64,000 nucleotides of DNA, taken from Rhodamnia argentea (taxonomy: Eukaryota > Streptophyta > Magnoliopsida > Myrtales > Myrtaceae). The notes below the pieces were generated by a model. The model searched no databases, was not told where the DNA came from, and saw only the letters and a list, made by a program, of their open reading frames with translations. The position numbers and the translations under genes were made by a program. Positions 22,960 to 36,388 of this stretch are shown piece after piece (within the stretch, counting starts at the first letter, position 1; every line of letters starts with the position of its first letter). The stretch lies in NCBI RefSeq assembly GCF_020921035.1, contig NC_063151.1, positions 4,340,001-4,404,000 of the forward strand, in the 5' to 3' direction.

Positions 22960-23110
22960 TGTTGTTCCTCAAATTGCTCAAGCTGTGTTGCATGAAAGGA
23001 TTTTGCTTTTGACTGATGTAGATAAAGCTTTGTGTTCCAAATGGGCCATTGAGCTGTAGCGGATATGAGCAAGTTTGATTTTGGACTTTGTAGATTGAAA
23101 ACCTACTGGA
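22960..23110. repeat. diverged third copy of the 7200-7385 segment
   Basis: 'atgttgttcctcaaattgctc', 'gataaagctttgtgttc' and 'gggccattgagct' match the spacer downstream of RLP1 (7200-7385 and 34800-34980) with small deletions. It shows that a further copy of the spacer existed and was later disrupted by the foldback element next to it. Confidence 0.7.
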
Positions 23111-23385
23111 TAAATGTTTGACACATATTCATGTGCCGTGGATACATACGCATCTTAACACAATATTGGATGAAATGCTAATGGAAGAGAGTAAATTCAA
23201 ATCAGCAGTACTAGTTTGAGATTTTTTGCGAGATGAAAATTTATTCGGAGTAAATGTGTCGTCATGTACCAGTTTGAGGTTTTTAATGGTAGTAATCCAA
23301 ATTTTAAGAATGTCCATAAGCAATTTAGTAACCTATCCAATCTTATTCATTGAATCTCTCCAATGAGGTGACCTTTGAAGGTTAT

Positions 23386-24480
23386 TGTTGGGACTTTGGT
23401 TTCAAAATCTCATAAGAAGTTGAATGAGAAATGAGGGAAGGAGAGTCCCACATTGGCAAAAGAGTAGATAGGAGATGGGTTTAAATATTGGAACCTCACA
23501 AATGGATTTGGGCCCCCAAAGGGGCATCCCACTTTTGTGGAAGGGAGAGGACCTATGCAAAGCTAGGTCGACCCACACACGCGTATCGTCGCTTGCCATT
23601 TCAGCTCGATTTGGGCTTGGGCCCAAGCCCGCGTGTTCCTATTTTTTTTTTATATATCAGTTTTATTTTATTCTACTCTTTTTAAACCGAACGGATACAA
23701 TTCGAACAGACATCTTTGGGAAGAACATATGTGTTTGTTCGAAAAAATTTTCTTTGAATGAATATGTTTGTTCGAAAAAGAGCTGTTCGGTTAGTGCTCC
23801 TTCATTAAGGTTCATAATCCTTCATCAACGAAACCATACGGATTCGTGACTCTTCGTCGACGTTCATTTTTTATACTGACATAAATAGTCTTCAAAGGGA
23901 TTGGTCTGGAGACACTCAAAAAATTCTCTCTCATTTCTTTCTGAACTTGCATTCCTATTTCATCATTTTCATTTGTGGAATTAATCTACGAAGTTGCGTT
24001 CGAAGATTTCTTTTGGAGAAGTACCGCTTCATAGGAAAAACGATCCGTTCTATCTTGGAAGGTAATTGTCCAAGAATCTTGGGTACCGATTGAGGGAACA
24101 AATTTGTTTTGAGGACACAACATGAATTCATTGGGCTCGGATCATTCTCATCTACATTCAAATTACTCATTTGCTATTGGATTTAGGTTTGTCGATCAAC
24201 TTTATTTTACGTATACGAAAATTTAGGCGACTACAGTTATATCAAAGACGATAATTAATCTCCAATTAAGTACCAGACGCCCACCCCCCCCCTCTACGGT
24301 TATATCAAAGACGATAATTAATCTCCATAGGAAAAACGATCCGTTCTATCTTGGAAGGCAATTGTCCAAGAATCTTGGGTACCGATTGAGGGAACAAATT
24401 TGTTTTAAGGACACAACGTGAATTCATTGGGCTCGAATCATTCTCATCTACATTCAAATTACTCATTTGCATCAAAGGGA
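23386..24480 (+). mobile_element. probable solo LTR with partly duplicated end
   Basis: A TG-to-CA bounded stretch of about 850 bp (23386-24235) contains 'gtcccacattggcaaaaga', typical of plant LTR starts, and is followed by 'gttatatcaaagac', reminiscent of a tRNA-Met primer site. The terminal part 24031-24174 is repeated at 24327-24470, and 'gttatatcaaagacgataat' at 24236 is repeated at 24299. No gag or pol is visible. I could not find a clean target duplication. Confidence 0.45.
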
Positions 24481-24764
24481 ATCTCTCAGAGGAAGCAAAG
24501 TTGAAAATTCAAAACTTGTATTAGACGGGAAGGAAGAAAATTTGAAGTTTTAGTAAATTTCTCTCCAAGTTCTCCAATTTTAGTGATTTTCTTCTTCTGA
24601 GTTAACTCCTTCACTCCGCAAAAGATCATGCACGACTCGTCATCATGCTTTTTGGAGCTATAATCTCCCTCCAAGTCGTTCTCCGTCATTACCCACCATC
24701 GACTTTTGCGAAGACTTAGAACAAGCGTTGCCTAGACTTTCTAAGAGGTTTCATTCACCATATC

Positions 24765-25215
24765 ACTGATAGACTTAATCAAAAAACCCAAAAACCCACA
24801 AGTACTAAATACTCATTATGTCCTTGGAGGGAATTATTAATTTGTTGTGGGGCGTTACTCGATCCCGCTGCATGTGAATGTGAACATCGATTGTGCAGGT
24901 CAGTTTCAAATTCATTCAGGTCTTTCTTTAATATTATCTTTTACCAGACTTGACCACCTCAAAGTAAAATAAGATTAAACTTTATCAAAGGTGAAAAGAA
25001 AGCACCCGAAAAAAAACAAACGATAGGTCTTTCTTTTGCATTATCATTATCTCAAGTCGTGATTCATGCAGCCTTTGTGGGATAATCTCTTCTGCAGTTC
25101 TTCTGAGGATAGAGCTGTTTTCACAAGAAATTCTTCTGGTCAGTTTACTCAGCTGATACTTGGATACGAGAAAAAAAGCAAAAGATGGTTTGGCATTGGA
25201 TTATTAAATGGTAGC
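24765..25215. repeat. third copy of the 8434-9110 spacer, lacking its 250-bp insert
   Basis: From 'gacttaatcaaaaa' through 'gtgaacatcgattgt' and then 'gcaggtcag' to 'tttggcattggatta' it matches 8434-9110 and 36020-36690. It jumps directly over the ORF-bearing 250-bp segment at 8556-8805. It is more diverged than copies A and B are from each other. Confidence 0.75.
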
Positions 25216-25559
25216 CCACTTACTCATTTTTTTATTTTGAAAACTTATTATAGCCTTCTAACTAATAAAGTAATTTAAACTCTTCCTTACATCCTACGTG
25301 GGATTGGAAAATGGGCACTTTTATTTGTTTTACAAACAAATTTCAACATTATTAACGGGCGACAAAGATTATTCTGAATAGTTACTTTCTCACTCTAAGG
25401 ACTTTATGCAGGCTTCCAATTCGAAACCTTTTGATTTGCTTAAATTTGAAGCTAAACTAGAATGTGTGGTGGAAGGAAAAAGAATGCATCGTTCATCTGC
25501 CAAATGCTAGTGGATGCATAGTAGGATTTGACTTGACATATAGAGACTAGTAACTTAGA

Positions 25560-26520
25560 CTTGGCTTGTTTCGCGGAAAATAACCTCCACGAAAATATTT
25601 TTCGGAATTTTCGATGTTCAGTTCACGAAGAATTAATGAGTCACGGAAACATTTTTCCTCAATGGAAAAAACACTTTCAAAAGTGGGGATTCATAACTTT
25701 CCTCCGTGTACACCTTCACATTTCTTTTTTTAATTATTTTTCTCTTTCTTTTGTTTTCTTCTTTTCTCTTTCTTTCTTTTTCCTTAATCTTTGCTCCTCC
25801 GCTAGTCGCTAGGCTGCCTAGCTTGCCCGTGGCCTGCGAGTTCGAGGCTCACCAGCTCCAAGCAAGCTTGGCTCGGTCGAGGTCGACGAGATCAAGCTCA
25901 CCGGATCTAGCAAGGTGGACCTCGGTTGAGGATGGTTTAACTCGGCTCGTTGGAATTTGGCGAGCTTGAGCTTGCCTACGGCCGATGACTCGATCTAAGA
26001 AAAAGGGAAAAGTTAAATTAAAAAAAAATAAGAGAGAGAGAAAAAATAAGAATAATTAAAATTAAAAAAATTTGATTTCTTTGGCTCGGTCGAGGTTGAC
26101 GAGATCAAGCACGCCAGATCTAGCGCGGTGGACCTCGGCCGAGGATGGTTTACGTCGGCTCGCTGGAATTTGGCGAGCTTGAGCTTGCCTACGGCCAATG
26201 ACCGATCTAAGAAAAAGGGAAAAAATTAAATAAAAAAAAAGAGAGAAAAAATAAGAATAATTAACCTTACCAAAAAAAAAATAAGAATAATTAAAATTAA
26301 AAAAATTCGATTTCTTTGTAATTCAAATAAAAAATTATTAAATGAAGTGTACGAAGGAAAATTAAATCCAATTTTCCATACCAAACGACGGAAAATATTT
26401 TCCTAATTTTTTTTTCATATTTTAGCTGAACACAAGAAAATATCGTCATTTTCCTAAATGACTTCCTGGAATACATTTTCCATATACGTCACATTCTATG
26501 CGAAATGAACAGAACCTTAG
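25560..26520. mobile_element. MITE-like element with internal 222-bp direct repeat
   Basis: The ends contain 'cttgtttcgcggaaaa' at about 25566 and, inverted, 'tatgcgaaatgaacagaacc' near 26498, a terminal pattern common in plant MITEs. The arms carry many 'ggaaaat'/'attttcc' motifs. Inside, a GC-richer block starting 'gctcggtcgaggtcgacgag' at 25871 is repeated at 26093 ('gctcggtcgaggttgacgag'), each followed by an A-rich tail. Short ORFs here are not convincing. Confidence 0.45.
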
Positions 26521-26939
26521 TATTCGAGTGAATTTACATTGTATAGTAAGCAGTACGCTTGGATCACTTTAATTTTGAATTGAACTAATTAAACATGAAA
26601 TATGTTTGGTATAATTGTAGTTGTGATGCATTGTGACTATCGTAGAAAGTATTGCAATCAGTGTATTTGATGATCCAGACTTTAAAGTTACAAAATTAGA
26701 AAGTAGTTTGAGGCAGTTTTGTAAAAGTTGTTGTATGCTATTTTAGTCGTAAAATATTCGAAAAACACTTTATTGAAGTTAAAGATAGTAGAGAAATAAA
26801 GCATTTGCAAACTCAAAGTTATCTTACCAGAAGAAATTCATAAATGATTCCCTTCGTCATAATGAATTAAATTTCGTTGTGTGGCTTGTCATAGTGAGCA
26901 GGCTGCAAACATTGGTAGAATGAGTTAGTGGACTTCAAT

Positions 26940-27410
26940 TCATGATAAGTTTGTCTTGTGTTCCTCCTTTCCCGAATCTGGGAACCATCTTCTGGAGCAA
27001 TGGGGATGTGCTGCAAACATTTGATAAGTTAATGGCCTGTGTGTATATATATATATTCTTCGAATGTGCTTTGTCTAAGGCTTTTTGTACTGCGGGGTCA
27101 TCTTCTGGATCTTTTTTGGATTTCACAGGAGTGTTGGTGCATGGGATTTTGAGTTTGAATGCATACTTCGAACTGCTGAGGGAAAATCTCCGCTTAAAAC
27201 TGTGCTATAGCTTGCTTGAAATGGGGGCTATCTCTCATAGTTGGAGGGAGAGAAAAGATCTCTTGCATGATCCTGTTGTTCCTCAGATTGGGTTGTTTTC
27301 CTCTATCAGGTTCAAATTCAAGCCCTCGCAATGCCCTCACTGTGGTATGCAATTCTTATCCTCAACTTGGCGGCCCTTGCTCAGCGGCTCGCGCCACAGC
27401 TAGCACATTA
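26940..27410 (+). pseudogene. LINE-like relic, third copy
   Basis: 'gaatgcatacttcgaactgctgagg' to 'aagcttgcttgaa'-type sequence matches the LINE-like relic at 7105-7270. It additionally keeps a stretch reading SWRERKDLL, where LINE reverse transcriptases have WRERN. Frames are broken. The open frame 26942-27403 crosses it but does not look like a gene. Confidence 0.4.
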
Positions 27411-27415
27411 CAGAG

Positions 27416-27500
27416 ATTTAGAACTAAATTGGTACAATTGAAATATTTAAAACTGAATTAACGGCCGTACAATAGGTTTAAGACCTTTTGAACAATTTTC
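27416..27500. repeat. MITE-like repeat ('gaattggtacaa' family)
   Basis: 'gaactaaattggtacaattg' and 'aaactgaatta' with 'aataggtttaagacctttt' belong to the short AT-rich family also seen at 10590, 38185 and 46660. It sits immediately to the left of the start of segmental copy B (27538). Confidence 0.4.
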
Positions 27501-27537
27501 CCAACAAATTTTCATTAAAAAAAATCCTTAAATCCCT

Positions 27538-30457
27538 ATTATTTAATGGATAATTCAAAACATGTTGTCCAAATCACTACGAGTGAACAGAATGAAGCGC
27601 TTCCTCGCATAAACATAAACGCAATACAGCCCAAGAATGTATACGAATTTCGAAAGTAACCTTGCCAAAAAATTTGGTGTGTGAAAGTTTTGCTATTTTG
27701 GTATGTTTATGGTCCTGGTTTGAAAGGATTAATCTTTGGTTACAACTGTGCTGGATTGACCTGCATATATAGGAACAAATTTTGAATATTCTTTCCGATG
27801 CAATTCATGGTTCTTCTTTCAAAGGACTCGTGAATGTAAAATTCCATTTTGCAAGTTGATATCGCCTTATGATGCCTGCAGTGTAATCAGAATGTCACCT
27901 CGTTTGAGTTTAATGACTTGACTAACCTCGCAGATTCAATTCAGTAACCAAGCAAGCGGCTAGATTTTAGGTTAATCGAGTGTGCTAAAAATTCTTGTCA
28001 GCTCAAAAATCGTTGGAAGAAAAGGCAACACTAAAGTTCATTGAATGACAAATTTATCCTAAATTTATTTTTAGGTCACCAAAAACCCCAAATTGGTATG
28101 CATATGACAAGTTTATTCGAAAGTGATATGGATTTCTACATGAACTTGCCATGTCAATTGACTTATTGCTATGTGCCATCCAATTCAACAATTTCGTGAC
28201 GTAAGTTAACCGAGGATAAATATGTCACCCAATTTTGGTTTTTTGTGATCGAAAAATTTGTTTGAGATAAATTTTTCTATGGGTGTACCAGTTTGAGGTT
28301 TAAGGGGACCCAAAATTTAATTTGAGATAAATTTATCATGGGTATATTAATTTAATATTTTTAATGGTATTAACCCAACAAATAGTAATGCTTCTCTGCT
28401 GATGGCAATGGAACTTTGACAATGTACAACGTATGCATGGGCTTACAGAAGACAGAGGAGACTTGACTTGGAATATGATGATGATCTGATTCTTGTTTTT
28501 CACATTCTAATAAGTCATGGCCCGATTGAGTTCCCATGACAGTTATTGGATTGTAAGAATTAGAATGCAAATTCATTTGCCAAAGAAATCAAATATTCTC
28601 TTGCAATCAATATGCAAATAATCCAAACCTTGCAGAATCTCCGTTAATTTCACCAGTACAAAGGAGCGAAAGCATGCAGAAAACTCCCTGCTTCTTCTCC
28701 CAACATCCATATCAAAGTGTTGACGAAGTCTAAAGACGATCGCTTGTACAGCTTATAAGAATGAATGAATAATTTTTTTTATCGTCAATGAAAATGTTTA
28801 GACATAAGATATTGTCGATAATAATAAAGTTTTCATAAAACTAAATATTTCAAGCGATATATGCAAACATATTTAATAATATGTTTTTCAAATCATTTAT
28901 TTCCTGTGAAGCAAGTGGAGCCTTAATCTAGGGCAAAACAAGCTGCTCCCTTTGCAAGTATGCTTGTTTTTGGGAGTAAAAATACATCGGTAATCTATCT
29001 TTAAACTTAACCAGATTATTTAAGTTGGGTCATTGTTATGAGGATGGGAAAGCAATTAAAATTCATTGCATGTAGGAACATCCGAACAGGATGAGACGAA
29101 CATTCCGCTTAATGAAATTACAATTAATGGAGTGTTCAAAGAGTTCGGGAGTCCAATTATCCAAAGAAGGAAAAATAAATAAATAAACGACGAGATATTT
29201 TGGTTCTAAATAATGGAGGAGAGAGACTTGACTTTCTTTTTCCCTTGATTAGCTTGTCGTACGATTGATTAACTTTGTTCGACAATACTTTTTGGCGTGC
29301 AAAACAACAGACTTTCTGACTTGCAATATTGGGTCCCGACGATTATGATGATTTGATTCTTGCATTTTTACATCCTAAACTGCAATTTGTTTATCTGGAA
29401 ATACATATATTTTAAAGTTACGACTTCTTAAATTTGTGCAAGACAATTTTCTAAAAGTTATTGTAACCTTTATATTGCGGCCCTAAAATATTGGACATGT
29501 ACTTTATCAATTTTAATGATATTAGAGATTTAAAGAATCTTCAAATTCAAAATTATTTTTTACCAGAAAAAATATACATATTATTAATGATTGCCCTCTT
29601 TATATTATTTGGATCATGTCTAAACATGTAAAGTGTCTGAGTAAAGTGTCAAATAACTTTTCTAGGTTGTTATTTGCTCTTATATTTGATGGTAATTACC
29701 TAAGGCTTTCGCATTGTTATGGTTTATGATTAATATCTATTTCCTTTTGTGACTAATTATATATTTTTCTCATCAATAATATAGACCAATTGATGCCGTC
29801 TCAGTTTTTCTAAAGCCACTTTATCAATCCCCTTATTGGGTTGTCGAACGACAGGATAAAGTGCGTTGAACAATACCATTATCAGTTTTCACATTGGGAA
29901 TGTGAATCTGATTCTTGCTTTTAACATTTCAATAAGTCACTGCCGGATTGAGTTGCCACGAAATGTCACTTCATTTGCCAAAGAAATCAGATAAACTTGC
30001 TTGCAATCAATATGCAGCTAATCCAAACCTTGTAGAATCTCTTTTAATTTCGCCAGTGCAAAGGAGCAAAAGTGTGCAAAAACCTCCCCGTTTCTCTCCC
30101 AACTTCCATTGACAAACACTTGGTGGAAACTTAAAGACATGATCGAAATAATATGTATATAGATTCAAATAACTTCTCTAGGCTTTTATTCGCTCTTATA
30201 TTTGACGAAATTACCAGAGGCTTTGACATTGTTATGTCGTGTTAATTAGGCGGCCTTTGTTCATAAGTAGAAGTACTCAGTTTAAATTCTATTTCCTTTT
30301 GTGGCTAATAAAGGTCTGTGAGTTTAGCGTCATTGAACAAAACATACTGATCTTGCATATTAAACGTTGATCTCAAATTACATGAAATTACTCCTACTCC
30401 GACCAACCCATGCGAGAAGACTCGTGTCGATGACTTCATTCACACTTGAGAAGAGCT
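27538..30457. other. RLP1-B upstream region
   Basis: No gene is visible. It matches 1-3046 with small indels: the GAT microsatellite is contracted near 29340, and about 70 bp after 30137 is missing relative to copy A. The same diverged 230-bp direct repeats lie near 28480-28720 and 29905-30120. Confidence 0.55.
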
Positions 30458-30465
30458 TATATAAG
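30458..30465 (+). promoter_or_regulatory. TATA box of RLP1-B
   Basis: 'TATATAAG', identical to that of copy A and at the same distance (61 bp from the A of TATA-start to ATG 30526 counting from the end). It supports expression from a short 5' leader. Confidence 0.6.
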
Positions 30466-30525
30466 TTGAAGCTCTCTCCAGTCTCCACCATCACTCAACT
30501 CACTCGCAGTGCTAAATTTGCAAAA

Positions 30526-33480
30526 ATGGGGTGTCATCCTATCCTTCTCTGCCTCCTCTGTTTCCTCTTTTTCTTACATTCCTCCCTTCACCTTGCTTCG
30601 CCCCTTTGCCCTCCCAACCAACGCGATGCCTTGCTCCGTTTTAAGAATTCCTTCGTGGTCGACCGCAGGGCGTCGTACTCTTGTGATAGGTTCAGCCCTG
30701 CCGTGTCCTATCCGAAGACGAACTCATGGAATAAGGGCAAGGACTGCTGCTCGTGGGATGGCGTCACTTGTGACGGCGTCACCGGCAACATCGTTGGTCT
30801 AGACCTTGCTTGCTGTTGGCTTCGTGGCGCTCTCCATTTCAATAGCTCCCTCTTTCTCCTTCGCCATCTTACGAATCTCAACCTTTGCGGTAATAACTTT
30901 TCTGGCTCACACATTTCGCCTAATCTGAGCGCATTTGCAAAAATGACTCACCTGAATCTCTCTCGCTCACAATTTTCGGGTACCGTTCCTAGTGAAATCT
31001 CTCATCTCTCTAAGTTGGTGTCACTTGATCTCTCTTCCCCTGATTATGAGGATTCAAACTTGCGCTCTTCTCTCAAGTTGGAAAATCCGATCTTCACAAT
31101 GCTTGCTCAAAACCTAACAGTATTGAGAAAGCTTGTTCTTGATAAAACAAACATGTCCATGGTTTCACCAAAGTCCTTTGTGAATTTGTCTTCTTCTTTG
31201 ACACATTTAAGCGTTTATAGTTGTTCCTTAAGGGGGATATTCCCGGTTAGTTTTTTTCAATTCCCAAACCTTACTACTCTCGTTATCAGTTACAATGAAG
31301 ACATGTCAGGGATTCTTCCCAAATCGAATTGGACTGGTCCTCTTGCCTACTTGTCTCTCACGGGTAAGAGCTTTTTAGACGAAATACCCGATTTAATTTG
31401 GTAACGTGAAGAGTTTAACATTTTTTTTTTTTATCTTGCAGGGTGCAAATTCACCGGACCCATCCCCTCAGCATTGAGAAATCTCAAACAACTCCAAGCT
31501 CTATTTCTTGACATGAATAACTTTAGCGGGGTGGTAGAGTTTGAAATCTTTACGAAGCTTCAAAATCTACAGAGGCTTAGTGTTTCTCAGGAACTAAATC
31601 TAACCTACAATAGACTGAGCCACGCATTCCCGAAGCTTGAATGGTTACGGATGCGATCTTGCAACTTGGCCAAGTTTCCTTTTTTCCTGAATTCGTTAGA
31701 AAGATTAAAACTCTTAGACCTCTCTTCCAATGGCATTAGTGGGGAGATCCCGAGGTGGTTCTGGGGAATAAGCCATGATACGTTAGAATCCTTAGATCTT
31801 TCTCATAACCTTCTGGAGGGAGCTATACCACAATTGTACTGGAAGAGATTGTCCGTTATGGAACTTCAGAACAATTCATTCCAAGGACCACTCCCTATCC
31901 CTCCACCTTCTACTTTGTACTTTGATGCCTCTCGCAATGGTTTCACTGGTGAGATCCCCTCTTCGATTTGTCAGTTGAGCTCACTCAATCATTTGAATTT
32001 GTCTAACAATAATCTCTCCGGGAACATGCCACAATGTTTTGGAAATATGATCAGTCTTGCGTCTCTAGACTTGAGCAGCAATAGGTTCCAAGGGCCATTA
32101 CCGCACTCCCAAGTGTCATTATTTCTCGGTCACCAAGAATTCAATGATATCTTCTCAAACACCTCATTACGCGTAATAAATCTGTCCAACAACAAGTTTG
32201 GAGGGCCAATTCCACTTCCATCTCCCATGACATCTTATTATTCCATTGCAAGTAATATGATAATAGGAAAAATCCCTTCTTTGTTATGCAATGCTACCAA
32301 GCTCCAGCTTATCGACTTGTCAAACAACAGCTTAATAGGTAGCTTGCCTCGGTGCTTAGTAAACTTTAGCACCGATCTGTCAATTTTGAACTTGCGAATG
32401 AATCACCTTGAGGGCACAATTCCTCAATCATTTTCTCCGAGAAGTAGCTTGATGACTCTTGATTTTAGTCAAAATCGGTTTGAAGGCATGTTACCCCAGT
32501 CCCTTGCCAAATGTAAATATCTTGAAGTATTGGATATCAGTAGCAATCAGATAGAGGATACATTCCCGAGGTGGTTGGGCAAACTTCCGGAGTTACAAGT
32601 TCTCATTTTGAGGTCCAACAATTTTAAGGGTCTTTTGGATATTCCGAAGGGGGCTAACCTCTTTCCCAAGTTACGCATTTTGGATCTCTCCAGAAACAAT
32701 TTCGGCGGTCCTTTGCCCGCCGACTTGATAATCAACCTTAGAGGCATGATGAATGGCAGAAATGCGCAAGAAAAGTCATTATATATGACACGGTCTTTCC
32801 AACTGGCATCATATGAAAATTCCGTGACTGTGATGATGAAAGGAGTGGCGACTAAGCTAGTGAAGATCTTGTACATCTGCACAACCATCAACTTGTCGCA
32901 CAATTTTTTCCAAGGAGACATACCTGGAGTCTTTGGATATCTCCACTCTCTCAAAGGGCTCAACTTGTCACACAACCACCTCACAGGTTCCATCCCTGCA
33001 ACTCTAGGACACTTGACTAATCTTGAAACGCTTGATCTCTCTTCGAACGAGCTTAATGGGGAAGTTCCTAGAGTATTGGGAGATTTGGCATCCCTTGGGT
33101 ACCTAAACCTCTCGAAGAACCAACTCACTGGTCGAATTCCTCAAGACAAGCAATTGAGCACATTTTCAAGCAACTCATTTAGTGGGAATCCAAGCTTATG
33201 TGGAACTCCATTGCCAAAAGCATGCCTTGGGGATGCTCCACCTCCTCCACCACCGTCCTCGTCAACTTTTGACCGCGATGGGCATGAGAGTTGGTTCAAA
33301 CAGAAAGCAATGTGGATAGGATATGCATCCGGAATCGTAATTGGTATTTCCATAGCATACATTGCATTCGAAACGGGAAGGCCCAGATGGCTAGCGCGAG
33401 GTGTGAGAATGCTGGAGGGAAGAACAGCCGAGTGGATGAAGAAGGCAAATGGGAAGGCCATCAAATTTCATGGACAATGA
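30526..33480 (+). CDS. LRR receptor-like protein (RLP1, copy B)
   Basis: Exons are 30526-31363 and 31442-33480, giving 958 aa, with the same 78-bp intron as copy A. The domain order is the same: signal peptide, N-cap CCSWDGVTC, LRRs, island, C-terminal LRR block, GTPLPKAC cap, GxxxG-containing transmembrane helix and short basic tail ending KFHGQ. It differs from copy A by about ten residues in exon 1 (for example PSDQ/PPNQ and HMAS/RRAS) and more after residue about 565, plus three extra prolines in the juxtamembrane region (PPPPPP against PPP). Between about 31309 and 32298 I see no difference from copy A, including the intron. The frame is fully open, so both copies may be functional. The ligand cannot be inferred. 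Confidence 0.93.
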
Positions 33481-34639
33481 AATTGTTTGAGGAGTTTTCT
33501 CTTTAAACTACGCAACGTAGATTCAAGATAATTTGTCTACCACATGGCGGCTCCCTAACCATGCATGTATTTTCTAAGGAAACACAGCCAGTGCAGTTGC
33601 GGTTGATGCCAGCTCAAACCTTGGGGATTTCAACAGTGGTGGTGGATGACTCATCAATGTTCTAGGTACTTAAACGTCTTGTCCTGGTTAACTATCAATT
33701 AATTTGTTCTGCAGCGGTATATTCCAGCTAGTACCTCTTCTCCTGGATGAGTATCACCTAGTTTTTCTCACGGATTGCCAGAATATGATAGTTGCATATG
33801 CTCCTGATCTGTTGTACTGATTTCAAGAGGTTCCATTCGTCCCTTTGAGAGATGATTTCCTTTGTTTGTACTCAGATGATGTTCTCCTGAAAAGTGTTGT
33901 TCTTCTTTTTGTGGCATTAGAACGACGATTATTCAGGTTCCGCTTTCATATTTTAAAATTGCAATTTCTCTGAGGGACGCAGCATTTTCCCACCTTTTCT
34001 GTGAAAGTTGAATTCTCGATACATTGACCCTCTGATTCTTAAACAGTTCAGCTTTTCTTCCTTCGCATTTATAAATGCATGAGGCTTTGCTACCTTGGTT
34101 TCGACAAATTAATGCTCGGTTGCACCGTTTGTGCTGGATTGACGTGACTGTGGACAAATTTTGGTATTCTTTATGATGCAGTTTATCGCTCTTCTGTCAA
34201 GTGAAGTGCGATGGTAAAATGTTACTTGCAAGTTTATATGCCTTGTGATGCCTGCAGTGTAATCAGATTGCCACCTTGTTTGAGTTGAATTTCAGTCCAT
34301 ACGACTTGACAACCTTAGAGATTCAATTCAGTAACCCAGCAAGCAGCAAAATCTCAGGTTAAATTCTTTGTAAAAATTTACAACATTGGCTTCACTTTAT
34401 CATGAATAAATGAAATTTTGCCACTGTTGTCAAAATGCTTTCCTGAAAATTCTACAGTGTGATGTTTCTGCGATGACATTGCATTAGGATTCTGTACCTT
34501 ACCCATGTTATGTTGGGATGGATAATTCAGCCATCAATCAGCTCTCGCGACAGCCAAATATATCACCGAGTTAGTCCTAAGATTTGCACTTGAGATTTTT
34601 CATTGCCTATCTTATATCTGCCTCCTGAGCTTTGGTTTC

Positions 34640-34970
34640 TTTTTCCGCTTATCTCTAATTGAAGTAAACTATCTTTATCAACACTGCATGGGATATAGAA
34701 TTTGAATGTATACTTCGAACTGCGAAGGAGAAATCTCTGATTAAAACTGTGCTAAAGCTTGCTTGGAATGGGGCTATCCATATTATATCTTGCACGATCA
34801 TGTTGTTCCTCGGATTCCTCGAGTTATTTAGTCGGTTGTTTTCTCTGGCAGGGTTTCAATTCAAGCCATGTTGCAGGAAAAGAATTTGCTTTTTTAGTGA
34901 TGCAGATAAAGCTTTGTGTTCGAGATGGGGCATTGAGCTCTCTAGTTACTATGAGCAATTTTTATTTTGA
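34640..34970 (+). pseudogene. LINE ORF2 relic, copy B
   Basis: Counterpart of 7003-7299, with small frameshifts in its first half. The segment reading LKLAWNGAIHII remains at 34755-34790. It is a relic only. Confidence 0.4.
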
Positions 34971-36139
34971 GCTTTGGAGACATTATGTGATTTCTTGTTA
35001 AGCTCGTGAATTTTGGTTTGTGGGATGTTGTGGATTGACTTGTAATGTTTGTAAGGACTTGGTAGCATTGTTGTGCTATTGGGCTCGTATTTAGATTTAC
35101 TTCCTCCAAGTGGGATGAAAGGACTCCTGTGCCTAAATGCGAATTACAATTGCGGCCATATAAATGAATAAAATACAAGATCATGCGATTAAATCAATGC
35201 GAAATCACAAGAGAAATAATAAAAAAAAAAAAAGCAACATGAATGAACAAGCACAAATGTCTCGAACACTGTCTGGACCGGCTTGGGTCGCTGTATAGTG
35301 ACTTAAATTCTTGGCGACCGAGTGCTTGATCCGCATGTGGGGATATCGATATAGTCTTAGCAAGCTTAACCTCTCCCTCTACGGCCTTTTTCACCAAATG
35401 AATCACAAAGATAAAATGGAAAAGCTTGGTTTGATAGACTTCTTACTATCGAACTTCAACTTTTCTTAAGCATCTCTAGCGGGGACTGCCGTGCAAATGG
35501 AAATGATACATTAAAGAAGTTATTTACCTTTCAACCCAAAAGCCAAAAAATCATTACAGAACTTGTTTTCGAAGTACAAGAGTAACCCCGTCCAAAAAAA
35601 AAAAGTACAACAATATTCAACCCAAAAAAAAAAGTATAAGAGTATTGGGCCTGTGGGCGGTTAGTCCTGCAATCATTCCAAGTTGGCCCATAACTGGCTG
35701 ATAAGGTCCACATGTACCACGATGTAACACTGGCCCTAACTAGTGACTGGAATTATAGCATCAAAGCAGATTTATTTCCCACATACTTTTATATACGTGT
35801 GGTCTTCCTCTATCTATTAGCTTTAATTCTTAATTGAACTTTCTAACATGGTTTTAATATGGTATCATAGCCAAGTTCTACTTGTCTCTTTCGTGTGCGT
35901 GTCCATCCATGTTAGTCAAATTTCACATTCCCACTCCTAATCCGGTTTGTGCATGAGTTTTGCTCTACCTCCTAAAGACGGCAATGATTCAGGCGATAAC
36001 AGGTGAAAAAACTAGTAGACTTAATCAAAAACACAAAAAGCCACAAGTACTAAATACTTATAATGTCCGCCGAAGGAATTACTAATTTGTTGTCGTGCGT
36101 TGCTCGATCTCATTGTATGAGAATGTGAACATCGATTGT

Positions 36140-36388
36140 CTCGGAATAGAAAGCAATGCAGTGTTTTAATATGCTTTCTGGAAGCATCGCAAACAAAATC
36201 AGCCTCTCTGGAAGTTTTCCTTTGTTTATATTGAGCCCTTCATAGATCAAACGCTCCCTCAGTATCAGAAAATCTTCTTGGACCATCAGACCGTAATAGT
36301 AATCAGGGTACCAGCCGTTGATGGGGGAAGAGAGTGTTTTGAACGGCACGAAGGGAAGATTCCTTTGTTGTAATCTTAAAAGGATTAT
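36140..36388 (-). other. ORF-bearing 249-bp segment, copy B
   Basis: The minus-strand frame 36110-36403 (97 codons) runs through the whole segment without interruption: SPINGWYPDYYYGLMVQ, DFLILRERLIYEGL, then KGKLPERLILFAMLPES. Copy A has one more base and loses the frame half way. The segment is absent from the third copy at 24.9 kb. It reads like part of a protein domain, but I cannot name it. Confidence 0.45.

Noticed and set aside
32547..33128. 193-codon minus-strand ORF within RLP1-B
   Set aside because: It is the antisense shadow of LRR coding sequence. The corresponding frame is broken in copy A and has no features of its own.
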